A DNA stretch of 64,000 nucleotides from positions 3,100,001 through 3,164,000 of the forward strand of contig OZ243976.1 in the NCBI GenBank assembly GCA_965214795.1, given 5' to 3'. Of this stretch, positions 18,473 to 26,245 are shown one piece after another. Positions within the stretch are counted from its first letter, which is position 1. Each line of letters opens with the position of its first letter. This DNA is from JAJDXW01 sp965214795 (GTDB taxonomy: Bacteria; Pseudomonadota; Gammaproteobacteria; HK1). The translations under genes and the position numbers were made by a program. The notes under the pieces are model-generated. The model worked only from the letters and a program-made list of their open reading frames with translations. It searched no databases and was not told the DNA's origin.

Positions 18473-18940
18473 TCAGTGATGGACCCGCGGGCCGCGCTCC
18501 GACGACCAGGAGGTATGCTCGACCACGAGCCCCTTGCGCACCCGCTTGCCCACGAACAGCGCCGCCTGACGAAACGCCTGCTCGGCTTCCTTCGCGCACC
18601 ATTCCCAGTCGGCGGGACTCCCGGAGGCGCGAGTCCACCAGTGCCCGACGACGAAGGTCGCGTCGATCTTCAGCTCCACCGTCCAGTCGTGCCACATCGC
18701 CTCGGGGTCGGAATCCTCCGCGTACTCCTGCTCGACGTAGCGGCTGAAGTTCCCGCCGCTGTCGTCCGGGGCAACGATGTCCACGACCGCCAGCTCGTCG
18801 TTGACGCAAGACTCCGTCGCGGTGTGGACGGAGAACGCGGTGGCGAAGACGGTATCGATGACCGAGGCCGCGGTGACCGTGACGGTGAGGGGGAGGTCCC
18901 AGTCCGGTTCGAAGGACGAGTCTTCGGCTTCGTGTTTCAT
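18473..18940 (-). CDS. Hypothetical acidic protein
   Basis: 155 residues from MKHEAEDSSFEPDWDL. I do not recognise a family. It is acidic at the N-terminus with a beta-rich middle (LTVTVTAASVIDTVFATAF), several Trp residues (WTVELKIDATFVVGHWW) and a basic segment (KRVRKGLVVEHTSW) near the end. The residue mix looks like a folded soluble protein rather than random G+C-rich translation. It is co-directional with rppH, 18 bp downstream of the rppH stop, so it may be co-transcribed. Confidence 0.6.
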   Translation of the reverse strand: MKHEAEDSSFEPDWDLPLTVTVTAASVIDTVFATAFSVHTATESCVNDELAVVDIVAPDDSGGNFSRYVEQEYAEDSDPEAMWHDWTVELKIDATFVVGHWWTRASGSPADWEWCAKEAEQAFRQAALFVGKRVRKGLVVEHTSWSSERGPRVHH

Positions 18941-18958
18941 GACCGCACCCGATGCGAG

Positions 18959-19513
18959 TCAGCTTGAACGAGACATGCGCGGCCAGCGCGACCCCGTGCG
19001 CCGCCGGGAGGGCGGGCTCCCGTTCGCCGGCCGTTCCTCCACCCCGAGGATGGGGGCGAGCTCGGCGAGGGCGCGCCGGTAGACGAAGCGTTTGAAGAAC
19101 ACCACCTCCCGGGCCGGCGACCAGTAATCGACCCATCGCCAGCGATCGAATTCGGGTTTCGAGTGAGCATCGATGCGGATCGCGCTGTCGTCCGACAGCA
19201 GCCGGAGGAGGAACCAGCGCTGCTTCTGCCCGATGCACACGGGGTGCCGATCGCGGCGCAGGAACTGTCGCGGAATGTCGTAGCGGAGCCACCCGGTCGT
19301 TGCGCCGAGCACCTCGACGGCCTCGGGACGCAGCCCGAGCTCCTCGTGGAGCTCGCGAAAGACCGCCTCCTCGGGGGCCTCGCCGTGGTGGATCCCGCCT
19401 TGGGGAAACTGCCAGGCATCCCGCCGCCCGATCCGCCGCGCCCATACCACCTGCCGCCCCCGGTTGGACACGACCATGCCGACGCCCGGCCGGTAACCGT
19501 CTGGATCGATCAA
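18959..19513 (-). CDS. rppH: RNA pyrophosphohydrolase RppH
   Basis: Nudix enzyme that removes pyrophosphate from mRNA 5' ends to start decay. The Nudix box is complete: GGIHHGE, seven residues, then RELHEELGL. Other RppH landmarks are IDPDGYRPGVGMVV, WQFPQGG and FDRWRWVDYW. I place the start at the TTG (19513), which yields the usual LIDPDGYRPG N-terminus (184 residues). A GTG at 19549 would add 12 residues (MKQWAATRETIS) and cannot be excluded. The C-terminal tail is basic. Confidence 0.9.
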   Translation of the reverse strand: MIDPDGYRPGVGMVVSNRGRQVVWARRIGRRDAWQFPQGGIHHGEAPEEAVFRELHEELGLRPEAVEVLGATTGWLRYDIPRQFLRRDRHPVCIGQKQRWFLLRLLSDDSAIRIDAHSKPEFDRWRWVDYWSPAREVVFFKRFVYRRALAELAPILGVEERPANGSPPSRRRTGSRWPRMSRSS

Positions 19514-19601
19514 GGAAATCGTCTCTCGTGTGGCGGCCCATTGTTTCACGCCCGGATGGCGGCCGCAATCGGCTTCGACTGCGCCGCAGGGCCATCCCGC
19601 G

Positions 19602-19755
19602 CCACGGTTCCGGATGGAAACGAGGGGCCGGGATGGCGCTCGCCGCGCGCGGTCGGGCCGGTCGGCTGCATCCACGCGGCCCGCGGGACCCCCCTCCCCG
19701 CGCGAGGGCACGCATGAGGGCGCTCCGGCCAACCCGGTGCGGATGACCGGCCAGC
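19602..19755 (+). repeat. Repeat D1
   Basis: About 150 bp; shared with 23757-23935 (forward) and 45361-45521 (reverse), plus the fragment at 9398. Key blocks: ttccggatgga.acgagg, gatggcgctcgccgcgcg and gcggatga.cggcc. Confidence 0.75.
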
Positions 19756-19774
19756 GTGGGAGAGTCCCGACTGC

Positions 19775-19945
19775 GCCGCAGGGCTCGTCTTTTGTCCGGC
19801 GACGGGTGAACCGGGCCTGTTCAGCCGGCCATCGGGGAGCGCAATTCGTCGTCCGCGGGTCGGTTCGGACCTCATGAAGCGGCCCTCGACCGCACGACCG
19901 GCAGATCCGCACCCGCCCCCAGCCCTCGGTCACGACAAAAATGGT
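19775..19945 (+). repeat. Repeat D2
   Basis: About 170 bp; near-identical to 23550-23728. Key blocks: cggcgac.ggtgaaccggg, ttcgtcgtccgcgggtcgg and cggtcacgacaaa. Its last bases (aaaatggtcctgg) also recur at 37140-37155. Confidence 0.75.
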
Positions 19946-19993
19946 CCTGGACTCACCGGCTCATCCCCCGCCGGCCGGCGGGGTGCCGGGAGC

Positions 19994-20644
19994 TCAGGCC
20001 GCGAGCACCGCCTCGATGGTCCGCGACCGGATCTGCTCGACCTCGCCCATGCCGTCAATGCGCGCATAGCGAAGCTCCCCCGCCTCGGCGAGGGCCCGGT
20101 AGTACTCGACGAGCGGCCGGGTCTGCTCGCGGTAGACCGTGAGGCGGGTGCGCACGGTCTCTTCGCGGTCGTCGTCCCGCTGGATGAGTTCTTCGCCGGT
20201 CTCGTCGTCGCGTCCTTCCACCCGCGAGGGATTGTGGACGACGTGGTAGACGCGGCCCGATGCGGGATGAACCCGCCGCCCGCTCATCCGCAGCACGATT
20301 TCCTCGTCGTCCACGGCCATCTCGATCACCGTGTCGATGACGACGCCGGCGTCGCGCAGCGCTTCCGCCTGGGGGATCGTGCGCGGGAATCCATCGAGCA
20401 CGAACCCGGCCGAGCAGTCGGGGCGGGCGAGGCGTTCTCCGACCATGGCGACGATGAGGTCATCCGGCACGAGCGCCCCCGAATCCATGATGCCCTTGGC
20501 CTTCCGCCCGAGCGCGGTGCCCTCGCGCACCGCGGCCCTCAGCATGTCGCCGCTCGAGATCTGGGGGATCCCGAACCGGCGGGTGAGGAAGGCGGCCTGG
20601 GTCCCTTTGCCCGAACCCGGACCGCCGAGTAGGATGATGCGCAT
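19994..20644 (-). CDS. adk: Adenylate kinase
   Basis: Interconverts AMP + ATP and 2 ADP in the cytosol. 216 residues from MRIILLGGPGSGKGT (P-loop at 7-15). The AMP-binding FGIPQISSGDMLR segment, GFVLDGFPRT, and a long LID domain (GRRVHPASGRVYHVVHNPSRVEGRDD region) without the four Cys zinc site are all present. A longer in-frame start at 20752 is rejected because the family N-terminus begins at 20644. Single gene, divergent from the Mth938-domain gene. Confidence 0.97.
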   Translation of the reverse strand: MRIILLGGPGSGKGTQAAFLTRRFGIPQISSGDMLRAAVREGTALGRKAKGIMDSGALVPDDLIVAMVGERLARPDCSAGFVLDGFPRTIPQAEALRDAGVVIDTVIEMAVDDEEIVLRMSGRRVHPASGRVYHVVHNPSRVEGRDDETGEELIQRDDDREETVRTRLTVYREQTRPLVEYYRALAEAGELRYARIDGMGEVEQIRSRTIEAVLAA

Positions 20645-20714
20645 GCGTGAGAGCTTGCCCTGAAGGACCAGCGGCGGATTATACGGGCCGATCGGCCGCC
20701 CCCGGAGAAGGACC

Positions 20715-21083
20715 ATGAAGCTGCATGCGGACGGAGGGGCGACCCGAATCACCTCCTATGGACCCGGGTACTTTGCGATCGGGGAGCGGGTCGTGCACCA
20801 CGGCGTCATCATCAGCGCCGGCGGGACCGTCGCGCATTGGCCCCCGGTCACCCCCGCCGACCTCGACGAGGAGCACCTCCGGCAGATCATTGCTCACGAG
20901 CCCGAAGTGGTTCTCCTCGGAACGGGCCCCCGCCAGGCGTTCCCGCCTCCGGAGCTGCTTCGCCCCTTCGCCGAGAACGGTCTCGGCGTCGAGGTAATGG
21001 ATACGGCCGCGGCGTGCCGGACGTTCAACGTGCTCGCGGCCGAGAGCCGCGAGGTGGTGGCGGGCCTGCTTCCCATCGGCTGA
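20715..21083 (+). CDS. Mth938-like domain (DUF498) protein
   Basis: 122-residue protein of the Mth938/NDUFAF3-like family. Human NDUFAF3 helps assemble complex I; the bacterial role is unsettled. Family landmarks are ITSYGPGYFAIG near the N-terminus, VVLLGTGPRQAFPPPEL in the middle and GVEVMDTAAACRTFNVLAAESREVVAGLLP at the end. A GGAGAAGGA Shine-Dalgarno is 4-6 nt before the ATG. It is divergent from adk and converges on nlpD. Confidence 0.88.
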   Translation: MKLHADGGATRITSYGPGYFAIGERVVHHGVIISAGGTVAHWPPVTPADLDEEHLRQIIAHEPEVVLLGTGPRQAFPPPELLRPFAENGLGVEVMDTAAACRTFNVLAAESREVVAGLLPIG

Positions 21084-21175
21084 CCCGAGCCCGGCCCCGG
21101 TCCGCACCCGTGTGCAGTCCGGCCCGGCGCGGCGGAGGGCGGGGAGCGGCCCGGACCCTCCCGGAGATGCGGAAG

Positions 21176-21928
21176 TCAACTCCGCCGCGGGAGGTACCTC
21201 AGCGGGTTCAACGGCTTTCCGTCCCGCCGGACTTCGAAGTGGAGCTTGACCCGTTCGGCGCCGGTGCTCCCCATCTCGGCGATCTTCTGGCCCGCCCGAA
21301 CCGTCTGACCTTCCTCCACGAGCACGCGATCATTGTGGGCGTAGGCGGTCAGGAAGCGTTCGCCGTGCTTGATGATGACGAGGCGGCCGTAGCCGACCAG
21401 TCCGCTGCCGGTATAGACGACTCGCCCGTCCCGCGCGGCAACCACCGGCTGCCCGCGCCGTCCCGCGATATCGATCCCTCCGCGCTCGCCCTTGCCGAAA
21501 CCCCGAAGCAGCCGCCCCGTGGCCGGCCAGGTCCATCCCCGGGCCGGGACCGGAGCAGGGGAGCTCGTCCGATTCGATCCCGCCGCCGCGCTTGCCGTTC
21601 GGGCGGCACCCGTCGCGGCGCCGCGGAGCGAGAGACGCTGGCCCGGATGGATGACGTAGGGAGGCGGGATCCGGTTCCAGCGAGCGATGGTGCGGTAGTC
21701 GAGACCGTATCGCCAGGCGATCCCGGACAGCGTTTCGCGTGGGCGCACCACGTGCACCGCGGGCCGCTTGCTGCTCGTGCGCTCCGCCGACTCCGGCCCC
21801 CGCACGTCGGGCGCGGACGGACGGCCGCCCCAGGGCCGGAACGCACAGCCGCCGGCAACCAGCACCACGAGAGCGAACGCGAGCAGACGCGTCAGATATC
21901 GGCGTCGAAGCCCAGTTCGCCTATCCAT
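21176..21928 (-). CDS. nlpD: LysM/M23 lipoprotein NlpD (amidase activator)
   Basis: Outer-membrane lipoprotein of 250 residues that activates septal peptidoglycan amidases. The signal peptide ends VLVAGGC (Cys 28). A LysM domain spans about 58-102 (VHVVRPRETLSGIAWRYGLDYRTIARWN, then VIHPGQRLSL), and a LytM domain from about 150 has KGERGGIDIAG and LHFEVRRDGKPLNPLRYLP. The metal-binding residues of active M23 peptidases are missing (IDIAG in place of the H-x3-D site), as in E. coli NlpD, so it should be a non-enzymatic activator. It overlaps the surE 3' end by 37 nt; rpoS, often next, is absent. Confidence 0.93.
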   Translation of the reverse strand: MDRRTGLRRRYLTRLLAFALVVLVAGGCAFRPWGGRPSAPDVRGPESAERTSSKRPAVHVVRPRETLSGIAWRYGLDYRTIARWNRIPPPYVIHPGQRLSLRGAATGAARTASAAAGSNRTSSPAPVPARGWTWPATGRLLRGFGKGERGGIDIAGRRGQPVVAARDGRVVYTGSGLVGYGRLVIIKHGERFLTAYAHNDRVLVEEGQTVRAGQKIAEMGSTGAERVKLHFEVRRDGKPLNPLRYLPRRS

Positions 21929-22656
21929 GACGAGATCGTATCCAGCGCGCGGTGCCGGGTGAGGTCGGCATGAATCGGAGTGACGGATACGAAACCCTCG
22001 TCCACCGCGTGAAAGTCCGTGTCCGGCGCGTTGTCGCGGGCCGAACCCGCCTCTCCGAACCAGTAGATGCGTTCGCCGGTCGCATCCCGGCCGGGGACGG
22101 CCGGACGGGAGCGGTGACGGTGGCCGAGCCTCGTCACCCGCACGCCCTCGATACGCTCCAGGGGCAGGTCCGGCACGTTCACGTTGAGCACCGTCCCCGG
22201 CGGGATGGAGCCGTGCGCGAGCGCCCCGAGGAGGCGCTCCACCACTGCGGCCGCGGTCTCGTAGCGGCTCGGGTCCCGTCCCACCAGGGAGACCGCGATC
22301 GCCGGCAGGCCGAGATGCCGACCCTCCAGCGCCGCCGCCACGGTACCCGAGTACAGCACGTCGTCCCCGAGATTCCCGCCCGCGTTGATCCCGGACACGA
22401 CGAGGTCCGGGTCTTGATCGAGCAACCCGGTGAGTGCGAGATGGACGCAGTCGGTCGGGGTTCCCTCGATGACGATGAAGCCGTTCTCGCGCCGCTCGGC
22501 CCGGAGCGGATTGCGGAGCGTGAGGGAGTTGCTCGCGCCGCTCCGGTCCCGGTCGGGGGCGGCTACCGTCACCTCCCAGCGCTTCGAAAGGGTGCGCCAC
22601 AGGCAAAGGAGCCCCGGCGCGCGGTAGCCGTCGTCATTGCTGAGGAGGATGCGCAT
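21892..22656 (-). CDS. surE: 5'/3'-nucleotidase SurE
   Basis: Metal-dependent nucleoside monophosphatase of 254 residues. The N-terminal MRILLSNDDGY carries the paired catalytic Asp residues. NSLTLRNPLR, the PTDCVHLAL block and the GINAGGNLGDDVLYSGTVAAALEG metal-site loop are all present. It is coupled with nlpD downstream, as in many gammaproteobacteria (pcm, often between them, is missing). Confidence 0.97.
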   Translation of the reverse strand: MRILLSNDDGYRAPGLLCLWRTLSKRWEVTVAAPDRDRSGASNSLTLRNPLRAERRENGFIVIEGTPTDCVHLALTGLLDQDPDLVVSGINAGGNLGDDVLYSGTVAAALEGRHLGLPAIAVSLVGRDPSRYETAAAVVERLLGALAHGSIPPGTVLNVNVPDLPLERIEGVRVTRLGHRHRSRPAVPGRDATGERIYWFGEAGSARDNAPDTDFHAVDEGFVSVTPIHADLTRHRALDTISSWIGELGFDADI

Positions 22657-22766
22657 CGGCCGACGTGTTGCGCGGGCGCGGCCCGCCGCGCCGAAGCCGC
22701 GGCGGCGCGGTCACCCGGAAGGGCGGCGAGGGACGGACCGGCCCGCCCCCGCCGCAAAGGCTCGGA

Positions 22767-23288
22767 TCAGAACGGCAACCCGTGCGATGCACCGCCCATG
22801 AAGAGCAGCATGGGGATCGAGAGCATCGTGTTCGTGCGCGATGCGAGCAACGCGGTTCGGCGCGCCCGGTTCTTCTCGTCGTCCGAGGCCGCGACGATGC
22901 CGAGGACCTTCTTCTGGTTGGGCCAGATGAGCACCCATACGTTGAAGAGCATGATGGTGCCGAGCCACGCCCCGACCCCGATGATCTGGACCGGCTTCGA
23001 CGGCTCGTCCATGAGCGCGCCGAGCGTGAACGCGTCGACGAAACCCCACGAGCTCATCAGGTACAGCGCGCCCGATATCCAGGTGACGACCGCGGCCCAC
23101 CGGAACCAGAGCAGGGCCCGGGGGGCGACGTATTTGTTGATGGCGGCCGGCCCGGGGCCGCCCTTGTCCGCGTTGGCCTCGGCGATGGCCGGAACCTGGA
23201 CGAAGTTGAAATAGTAGAGCAGGCCGATCCAGGTCACTCCCGCGAGGAAATGTATCCACCGCTCGATGGAAAGAAGCACGATATCCAC
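22767..23288 (-). CDS. Short PuuD-like membrane protein without cytochrome domain
   Basis: 173-residue integral membrane protein related to the membrane part of urate hydroxylase PuuD: IERWIHFLAGVTWIGLLYYFNF, IWPNQKKVLG and NTMLSIPMLLFMGG match WAHLIAGIAWIGTSFYF, IIPNQKKVTA and NTYLTLPVLVLM of the full-length PuuD at 38.9 kb. It has four to five membrane helices and no CxxCH motif, so it would need an external electron acceptor. The GTG at 23288 is chosen for its AAAGGGAGG Shine-Dalgarno. Urate as substrate is inference; some short homologues are annotated urate hydroxylase and others only as membrane proteins. Confidence 0.75.
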   Translation of the reverse strand: MDIVLLSIERWIHFLAGVTWIGLLYYFNFVQVPAIAEANADKGGPGPAAINKYVAPRALLWFRWAAVVTWISGALYLMSSWGFVDAFTLGALMDEPSKPVQIIGVGAWLGTIMLFNVWVLIWPNQKKVLGIVAASDDEKNRARRTALLASRTNTMLSIPMLLFMGGASHGLPF

Positions 23289-23365
23289 TTTGCCTGCCTC
23301 CCTTTGGAAAGTCCGTACATTGAGCTCGGATTTCGAAACCGCGTCCGCCGATTCCCGGTTCTGCC

Positions 23366-23446
23366 CTAGACGATGGCGACGAGGATGAGCGTGAGCACGA
23401 CGCCCGAGATGATGGTCCCCCAGATGCTGTCCAACGGGTTCTTCAT
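23366..23446 (-). CDS. 26-residue single-helix membrane peptide
   Basis: ATG at 23446 with GGAGAG 8 nt upstream. It encodes MKNPLDSIWGTIISGVVLTLILVAIV and stop: a short polar N-terminus and one hydrophobic helix of about 16 residues. It lies 77 bp upstream of the short PuuD-like gene, same strand. No family recognised. The good ribosome site, clean membrane helix and position suggest a small subunit or regulator, but this is inference. Confidence 0.55.
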   Translation of the reverse strand: MKNPLDSIWGTIISGVVLTLILVAIV

Positions 23447-23549
23447 GGGCTCTCTCCTGCTGCCTGGTCCGCAGGCCGTTCCGGGGATGGACGGCCCCGA
23501 GAACGGATCGTACCGGCAGGCGGGGAGAATGACCAGTGACTTCGGAGCG

Positions 23550-23728
23550 GGACCAGGACCCGTTTTTTGTTCGGCGACAGGTGAACCGGGCCGGTTCGGC
23601 GGGCCGTCGGGGAGCGCATTTCGTCGTCCGCGGGTCGGTTCGGGCCTCGGGAAGCGGCCCTCGAGCGCACGGCCGGCCGATCCGCATCCGCGGCCGGCAT
23701 TCGGTCACGACAAAGAAATGGTCCTGGG
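23550..23728 (+). repeat. Repeat D2, second copy
   Basis: Matches 19775-19945 over its length. The flanks carry gagcgggaccaggac and gagcgggacccagg, a recurring border motif. Confidence 0.75.
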
Positions 23729-23756
23729 AGCGGGACCCAGGGGTATCCCACGCTGC

Positions 23757-23935
23757 GGTTCCGGATGGAGACGAGGGGCCGGGATGGCGCTCGCCGCGCG
23801 CGGTCGGGCCGATCGGCTCCATCCACGCGGCCCGCAGGATCCTCCCTCCCCCGCCGAGGGCACGAACGAGGGCGCTCCCGCCCACCCGGGGCGGATGATC
23901 GGCCCGCGCGGGATGACCCTGGAGCGGGACCCAGG
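23757..23935 (+). repeat. Repeat D1, second copy
   Basis: Same orientation as 19602-19755. It ends in gatgaccctggagcgggac, echoing the border motif between D2 and D1. Confidence 0.75.
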
Positions 23936-23945
23936 GCGGATTCTC

Positions 23946-24091
23946 TCATCCAATATATCGAAATAATTCAAATAATTGCGTACAATAGCGAGTTGGTGAC
24001 CCGAAGTCGGCGGCGACCCGAAGAATCAGGCGTCGGATCAAGACGATACGCTCATCCGTGGGCATCGGGGAAGGCCGGGAACGAATCCGCC
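23946..24091 (-). repeat. Dispersed repeat A, copy 4
   Basis: Reverse copy with the same A+T-rich aaataattcaaataatt tail as copy 1. It ends about 115 bp upstream of uraH. Confidence 0.7.
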
Positions 24092-24207
24092 CCGGAGCGG
24101 AACCCCGGAGCCCGCCCCTTCTTTGTGCCGTCCGCCCGCGGCTGGGATAATTGCCCGAGGGATCGGCGCGGCGGCCGGTCACCGCGAAGAGAGGGGAGAC
24201 GGCGGCA

Positions 24208-24567
24208 ATGGGCCGGCTGACCACCCATGTGCTGGACACGATGGCGGGCGCGCCGGCGGCCGGCCTCGCCATCGAGCTCTGGGCGATCCCGGGGCCGGGC
24301 GGGGACGCGCGGCGGCTCGCGGCGGTGGTCACCAACTCCGACGGGCGCACCGACGAACCCCTCCTTGAAGGCGGCGCCTTCGCCGCCGGACGCTACGAGC
24401 TTCGTTTCCACGCTGGCGAGTACCTGCGGGCGCGCCACCGCGTCGAGGCGGACCCCCTCTTCCTGGACGAGGTTCCGGTGCGCTTCGGTATCGCCGATCC
24501 CACGCGGCACTACCACGTTCCCCTGCTGCTCTCGGCGCACGGGTACACGACCTACCGGGGGAGCTGA
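24208..24567 (+). CDS. uraH: 5-hydroxyisourate hydrolase
   Basis: Transthyretin-related enzyme of 119 residues converting 5-hydroxyisourate to OHCU. N-terminal RLTTHVLDTMAG with the catalytic His at 7, central GRYELRFHAGEYL, and the diagnostic C-terminus HYHVPLLLSAHGYTTYRGS. The ATG at 24208 follows a GAGGGGAG ribosome site; the upstream in-frame ATG at 24151 lacks one. It opens the purine region: 3 nt separate its stop from the xdhA start, so the two are probably co-translated. Confidence 0.95.
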   Translation: MGRLTTHVLDTMAGAPAAGLAIELWAIPGPGGDARRLAAVVTNSDGRTDEPLLEGGAFAAGRYELRFHAGEYLRARHRVEADPLFLDEVPVRFGIADPTRHYHVPLLLSAHGYTTYRGS

Positions 24568-24570
24568 ATC

Positions 24571-26046
24571 GTGCCGCGCGACGTCGTCCGTTTCCTGCGC
24601 CGCGGCCGGCTCGTCGAGCGGCGCGACTTCCCCCCGGCGGAGACCCTGCTCGACCACCTGCGCCTGCGCGAGCGCGCCTTCGGCACCAAGGAGGGCTGCG
24701 CGGAGGGCGACTGCGGGGCGTGCACCGTCGCCCTCGGACGCCTGCGGTCCGGCCGCCTCGTCTACGAGCCGGTGAATGCCTGCATCCGGCTCCTCGGGAC
24801 GGTGGACGGAACCGAGGTCGTGACCGTGGAAGACCTGGCGGAGGGGGACGGACGGCTGCATCCCGTGCAGCGGGCGCTCGTGGACGCCCACGCCTCGCAG
24901 TGCGGGTTCTGCACCCCGGGGTTCGTGATGAGCCTGTTCACCCTCCATCACGCGGGGAAACGGCCGGATCGGGGCACCGTGAACGAATGGCTCGCCGGCA
25001 ATCTCTGCCGCTGCACCGGCTATCGTCCGATCGTGGACGCGGCCCTCGCCTGCTGCTCGGGCGAAGCGCACGACGGGTACGCCAAGCGCGCTCCGGAGAC
25101 CGCCCGCCGGCTCGCCGCTCTCGCGGACGGCGAAGACCTCCTTGCCGGAAGCGAGGACACGTTCTTCGCCGCCCCCGCCACCGAGGACGGGCTCGCGGCG
25201 CTCGCCGCCCGGCATCCCGACGCCGCCATCGTCGCGGGGGCGACCGATGTGGGCCTCCGGATCACCAAGCAGCTTCGCGAGTTGCCCCGCATCCTGCACA
25301 CCGGCCGGGTCGCGTCCCTGCACGAGGTCCGGGAGCACGACGACCGGGTGGAGATCGGCGCCGCCGCGACCTACACGGAGACGGAGCCGGCGCTTCGCGC
25401 CCTCGACCCCGACGTCGGCGAGATGCTGCGCCGTCTCGGGTCGAAGCAGGTACGCGCGGTCGGCACCGTCGGCGGCAACGTCGCCAACGGCTCCCCGATC
25501 GGCGACACGCCGCCGGCGCTCATCGCCCTCGGCGCCACCATCGAGCTCCGCCACCGCGATACGAGACGGACCCTCCCGCTCGAGGACTTCTTCCTCGACT
25601 ACGGCCGCCAGGACCGCGCGCCGGGCGAGATCGTGACCCGCATCGTCGTCCCGCGGCCGGGGCCGGCGGAGCACTTCCGCTGCTACAAGATATCGAAGCG
25701 CTACGATCAGGACATCTCCGCCCTCCTCGGCGCGTTCCACCTGCGCCTCGAAGGGCGGCGCGTTGTCGAGGCGCGCATCGCCTACGGCGGCATGGCCGCG
25801 ACGCCGAAGCGCGCCGGGGCCACCGAGCACGCCGCGGCCGGGCTGCTCCTCGACGAGCCGGCGACCTGGGCCGCCGCCAACGATGCCCTCGCCGAGGACT
25901 TCTCCCCGATCGACGACCACCGGGCGAGCGCCGCCTACCGCATGCGCGTCGCCCGATCGCTCCTTTCGAAGGCCCTCACCGAGATTGCAGGACGCTCTTC
26001 CGCGGAGACCCGGGTGGCGGGAGTTCGCGACCGGGCGGCGGCCTGA
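24571..26046 (+). CDS. xdhA: Xanthine dehydrogenase small subunit XdhA
   Basis: Carries the two [2Fe-2S] clusters and FAD of molybdenum xanthine dehydrogenase; 491 residues from a GTG with GGGGAG 9 nt upstream. Ferredoxin-type Cys at 43, 48 and 51 (CAEGDCGAC) and the second cluster pair CGFCTPGF and CRCTGY. A FAD-binding domain follows (AIVAGATDVGLRITKQ, VGGNVANGSPIGDTPP) and the CO dehydrogenase flavoprotein C-terminal domain. Unusually, its partner xdhB lies 3.6 kb away, separated by cysD and cysNC. Confidence 0.95.
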   Translation: MPRDVVRFLRRGRLVERRDFPPAETLLDHLRLRERAFGTKEGCAEGDCGACTVALGRLRSGRLVYEPVNACIRLLGTVDGTEVVTVEDLAEGDGRLHPVQRALVDAHASQCGFCTPGFVMSLFTLHHAGKRPDRGTVNEWLAGNLCRCTGYRPIVDAALACCSGEAHDGYAKRAPETARRLAALADGEDLLAGSEDTFFAAPATEDGLAALAARHPDAAIVAGATDVGLRITKQLRELPRILHTGRVASLHEVREHDDRVEIGAAATYTETEPALRALDPDVGEMLRRLGSKQVRAVGTVGGNVANGSPIGDTPPALIALGATIELRHRDTRRTLPLEDFFLDYGRQDRAPGEIVTRIVVPRPGPAEHFRCYKISKRYDQDISALLGAFHLRLEGRRVVEARIAYGGMAATPKRAGATEHAAAGLLLDEPATWAAANDALAEDFSPIDDHRASAAYRMRVARSLLSKALTEIAGRSSAETRVAGVRDRAAA

Positions 26047-26245
26047 TCGCGCGCGGCGCCCGGGACGCGGTGGGAAGTGCATCCCGTCTCCTCCGCTCTC
26101 CCTTCCGGTACGCCCCCCCGTCCGGCGCCCGGTGGCGGGGCGGGAACGGAAGGCCGGTCCCGCACCGGATCCCGCACCGGGGGCGGAGCCCGTGGGCGCC
26201 GATAGCGGCCCCGGGCGACGGAAGCCCGCCGGAGGAGCTTCCCCG

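Larger units (their letters stand above)
19514..19993. other. rppH-adk intergenic region with D1 and D2 repeats
   Basis: 480 bp without a gene, largely made of repeats D1 (19602-19755) and D2 (19775-19945). Confidence 0.6.
23447..24207. other. Repeat-filled intergenic region ahead of uraH
   Basis: 760 bp with no credible gene; occupied by D2 (23550-23728), D1 (23757-23935) and repeat A copy 4 (23946-24091). The order D2-D1 is the reverse of that at 19.6 kb. Confidence 0.6.

Noticed and set aside
21084..21175. rpoS or terminator after nlpD
   Set aside because: Only 92 bp to a convergent gene, no rpoS, and no stem followed by a T-run.
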